NCBI GenBank assembly: GCA_016207415.1 | Contig: JACQPT010000060.1 | Location: 1-43,935, forward strand | Origin: Ignavibacteriales bacterium | Lineage (GTDB): Bacteria > Bacteroidota > Ignavibacteria > UBA10030 | DNA length: 43,935 nucleotides | Reading direction: 5' to 3' | Notes under the pieces: model-generated | What the model was told of the DNA's origin: nothing | The model's database searches: none | What the model saw: the letters and a program-made list of their open reading frames with translations, nothing else | Part shown: one piece after another, positions 42,093 to 43,935 of the stretch | Layout of the letters: every line of letters starts with the position of its first letter | How positions within the stretch are numbered: the stretch's first letter is position 1 | Made by a program: the position numbers and the translations under genes

Positions 42093-42119
42093 ATCATCCC
42101 TCGACGCGCTCGGGATGAT
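42093..42119. repeat. Short palindromic repeat in the mrp leader (second)
   Basis: Perfect 8-base arms ATCATCCC and GGGATGAT enclose an 11-base centre (TCGACGCGCTC). Lies 18 bases before the mrp ATG, so it may affect mrp translation. Confidence 0.55.
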
Positions 42120-42136
42120 CGATAACTGGAGATCGA

Positions 42137-43234
42137 ATGCTGAAACTTTCTGAAGAAAACGTACTCGAAGCCCTCAAAAATGTCCAGGATCCTGACTTGC
42201 ATCGCGATATCGTTACGCTGGGTTTCGTCAAAAATCTTTCCGTCAATGGAAAAGACGTTGCGTTTGACCTGGTGCTCACTACGCCCTCGTGTCCTGTCCG
42301 CGATCAATTTGTCGTTGACTGTGAAAAAGCGCTCAGGAACAACATCGACGTGATAGGGAAAATCGATATTAACATGACCTCAAGCGTCGTTGCCCACGTT
42401 AATGTTCAAAAAGAGACCATCCTCCCCGGCGTCAAGAACACGCTCGCAGTAGCAAGCGGCAAAGGCGGCGTGGGAAAATCAACGGTCGCCGTCAACCTGG
42501 CCGTTTCCCTTGCACTCGATGGTGCAAAAGTTGGATTGATCGATGCCGACGTCTATGGTCCAAGCGCGCCCTTAATGTTCGGCATCACCGAAAAACCCAA
42601 GGTTGTCGACAACAAGCTCATTCCGCTAGAAAAGTACGGCGTGAAAATCATGTCGATTGGGTTCCTCGTGGACCCGATGCAGGCCGTTATCTGGAGAGGG
42701 CCGATGGCCAGCGGCGCTGTGAAGCAGTTCATGAGCGACGTCAATTGGGGGGAGTTGGATTATCTGGTGTTTGATTTGCCTCCGGGAACTGGAGATATTC
42801 AATTGACGCTTGTTCAGACAATTCCTCTGACGGGAGCCGTCATTGTTACCACCCCACAGGATGTCGCGTTGGCAGACGCGAGAAAGGGCCTGGTGATGTT
42901 TCACAAGGTGAACGTCCCGGTCCTCGGCATTGTGGAAAACATGAGCTACTTTGTTTGCTCGCATTGCGGCCAGCGGGAAAACATTTTCGATAGCGGTGGA
43001 GGAAGCAAGACAGCAGCCGAGCTTGATGTGCCGTTTTTGGGCGAAATTCCAATCGAAACCAAAATCCGCGTCGGGGGAGACCAGGGAAAACCGATTGTCG
43101 CAATGGAGCCGGACAACAGTCACGCTCAAGGCATTCGCAAGATCGCCCGCAACCTTGCAGCTCAGATCAGCATCCGCAACATTGCCGCGCCACAGACCCC
43201 AAAGGTGGAGATTCTCATCGGAGCCAACAGTTAG
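42137..43234 (+). CDS. mrp: Mrp/ApbC-type P-loop ATPase for Fe-S cluster delivery
   Basis: Carries iron-sulfur clusters to target proteins using ATP. The 365-aa protein has an N-terminal MIP18-like (DUF59) domain (about residues 1-80, EALKNVQDPDLHRDIVTLGFV). The ParA/MinD-like ATPase follows, with the deviant Walker A SGKGGVGKST (107-116), Walker B-region FDLPPGTGD and DADVYGPS. Near the end Cys274 and Cys277 (CSHC) form the cluster-binding CxxC. It is 4 bases upstream of the Nfu-type gene, its likely partner. The palindromes before it may influence translation. Confidence 0.95.
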   Translation: MLKLSEENVLEALKNVQDPDLHRDIVTLGFVKNLSVNGKDVAFDLVLTTPSCPVRDQFVVDCEKALRNNIDVIGKIDINMTSSVVAHVNVQKETILPGVKNTLAVASGKGGVGKSTVAVNLAVSLALDGAKVGLIDADVYGPSAPLMFGITEKPKVVDNKLIPLEKYGVKIMSIGFLVDPMQAVIWRGPMASGAVKQFMSDVNWGELDYLVFDLPPGTGDIQLTLVQTIPLTGAVIVTTPQDVALADARKGLVMFHKVNVPVLGIVENMSYFVCSHCGQRENIFDSGGGSKTAAELDVPFLGEIPIETKIRVGGDQGKPIVAMEPDNSHAQGIRKIARNLAAQISIRNIAAPQTPKVEILIGANS

Positions 43235-43237
43235 ACG

Positions 43238-43468
43238 ATGGTGACTTCACAGGACATCGAAGCAAGCCTCCGGAAAGTCCGGCCGTATCTGGAAATCGAC
43301 GGCGGAAACGTCGAGCTTGTTCAAGTTACAGAGGACGGAATTGTTGAATTGAAGCTTGTAGGCTCGTGTAAAGACTGTCCGATGTCAATGATGACGCTGC
43401 GGGCGGGGATAGAGCGGGCGCTGATGCTGGATCACGCGGAAGTGCGAAGAGTCGAGCAGGTGAGATGA
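43238..43468 (+). CDS. NifU C-terminal (Nfu) domain iron-sulfur protein
   Basis: The 76-aa product is a stand-alone Nfu domain that holds an Fe-S cluster on its dimer for transfer to apoproteins. The signature is RPYLEIDGGNVELV, with the cluster motif Cys44 and Cys47 in GSCKDCPMSMMTL. It lacks the A-type domain seen in E. coli NfuA. It directly follows mrp (4-base gap), so they probably form one transcription unit for Fe-S cluster handling. Confidence 0.94.
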   Translation: MVTSQDIEASLRKVRPYLEIDGGNVELVQVTEDGIVELKLVGSCKDCPMSMMTLRAGIERALMLDHAEVRRVEQVR

Positions 43469-43520
43469 ATCGTCGGATTGCGCAATCTGTCGCGATAAAG
43501 ATTGCGGCAACCTAAACCCA

Positions 43521-43935
43521 TCATTTTCTTCTTTTCAGCTCCACTTCTACCAGTTTTCCTTCTTTAAGCTGAACAATCCTCGCGGGATAGAGCCTGACTA
43601 AATCGTAGTTGTGCGTGGCCATGAGAATGGCCGTTCCGCGCATGTTGATCTTTGTCAGCAATTCCATAATCTCGGCGGAAGATGTTGGGTCAAGATTGCC
43701 TGTCGGTTCGTCCGCGAGGAGGAGAGACGGCTCGTTGATGAGCGCACGGGCCATCACGACTCGCTGCTGCTCGCCGCCGGACAACTCGTGCGGCATATGG
43801 TTGCGTTTGTGGCTCAATCCCACGTCGGCGAGGGCGTGAAGCACTTTTTTCTTGATTTCACTCCGCTTCGTGTTGGTGACGTACAGGGCGAAAGCGACGT
43901 TCTCATACACTGTCCGGTCCTCCAGCAGCTTGAAA
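43521..43935 (-). CDS. ftsE: FtsE-like ABC transporter ATPase, truncated by window edge
   Basis: The C-terminal 137 residues of an ABC ATPase; the start lies beyond the right edge. The frame runs open to the last base and reads [17 protein letters not shown] before the signature LSGGEQQRV, the Walker [13 protein letters not shown] and the H-loop ATHNYDLV. The Walker A motif is outside. Both the [15 protein letters not shown] wording and the short end fit FtsE, the ATPase of the FtsEX division complex that activates peptidoglycan hydrolases; a LolD-type ATPase is the alternative. No partner gene is visible. Confidence 0.85.
   Translation of the reverse strand, partial: FKLLEDRTVYENVAFALYVTNTKRSEIKKKVLHALADVGLSHKRNHMPHELSGGEQQRVVMARALINEPSLLLADEPTGNLDPTSSAEIMELLTKINMRGTAILMATHNYDLVRLYPARIVQLKEGKLVEVELKRRK

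Noticed and set aside
43476-43487. Perfect 12-base palindrome GATTGCGCAATC after the Nfu gene as a terminator
   Set aside because: No loop or T-run; it is too short to call more than a chance palindrome.

Overview
The window looks like a chromosomal segment from a member of the Bacteroidota/Chlorobi/Ignavibacteria branch of the FCB group, probably an uncultured Ignavibacteria-like organism. The reasons are a SusC/SusD outer-membrane pair, a PorV/PorQ-type barrel protein linked to type IX secretion, a DUF5916 barrel protein, and housekeeping promoters whose -10 box resembles the Bacteroidota TAnnTTTG. Base composition is close to 50% GC, genes are tightly packed with many 1-4 nt overlaps, and the standard code is used. 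I see no phage, transposase, CRISPR array, tRNA or rRNA.

Layout. (1) 119-5472, minus strand: susC, susD and a lipoprotein, a small nutrient-uptake locus. (2) 5473-6196: a 724-base gap without a gene. (3) 6197-13539, plus strand: an ECF sigma factor, its zinc-finger anti-sigma factor, two exported HEAT-repeat proteins and a DUF5916 outer-membrane protein. Three copies of one promoter-like pattern (CAACC, 16 bases, NGTCTNA) lie before the sigma gene and, twice, before the DUF5916 gene. They suggest an autoregulated envelope regulon, which is the most interesting part of the window. (4) 13687-14299: a 52-aa ORF and an exported NTF2-like protein. (5) 18015-14316, minus strand: an operon of a GlmM-type phosphohexomutase, a TPR protein, an orphan EutN/CcmL shell-type protein and DprA. 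(6) 18180-24714, plus strand: AMMECR1 and Memo proteins, a Rossmann/DUF2520 protein, enoyl-CoA hydratase, glycyl-tRNA synthetase, a TPR protein and a ZIP metal transporter.

(7) 25750-24812, minus strand: the PorV/PorQ-like protein, divergent from ribosomal protein L31. (8) 26166-30645: NagB, a GlmU-like protein, RsmB (apparently starting at CTG) and an exported DUF1028 protein. (9) 30722-36327: threonine dehydrogenase and 2-amino-3-ketobutyrate CoA ligase (threonine to glycine plus acetyl-CoA), a membrane acyltransferase, RmuC and an internally duplicated membrane protein. (10) 36480-42007: phosphofructokinase, an MDR oxidoreductase, Aat, PurC, archease and RtcB. (11) 42137-43468: Mrp and an Nfu-type protein, for iron-sulfur cluster delivery. 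(12) 43521-43935, minus strand: an FtsE-like ATPase cut by the window edge.

Amino-sugar genes (GlmM-type mutase, NagB, GlmU-like protein), RNA maintenance (RtcB with archease, RsmB), DNA processing (DprA, RmuC) and Fe-S biogenesis make most of the window core genome. The accessory character lies in the SusCD locus, the ECF/HEAT module, and several short palindromic or AT-rich repeats placed between genes.
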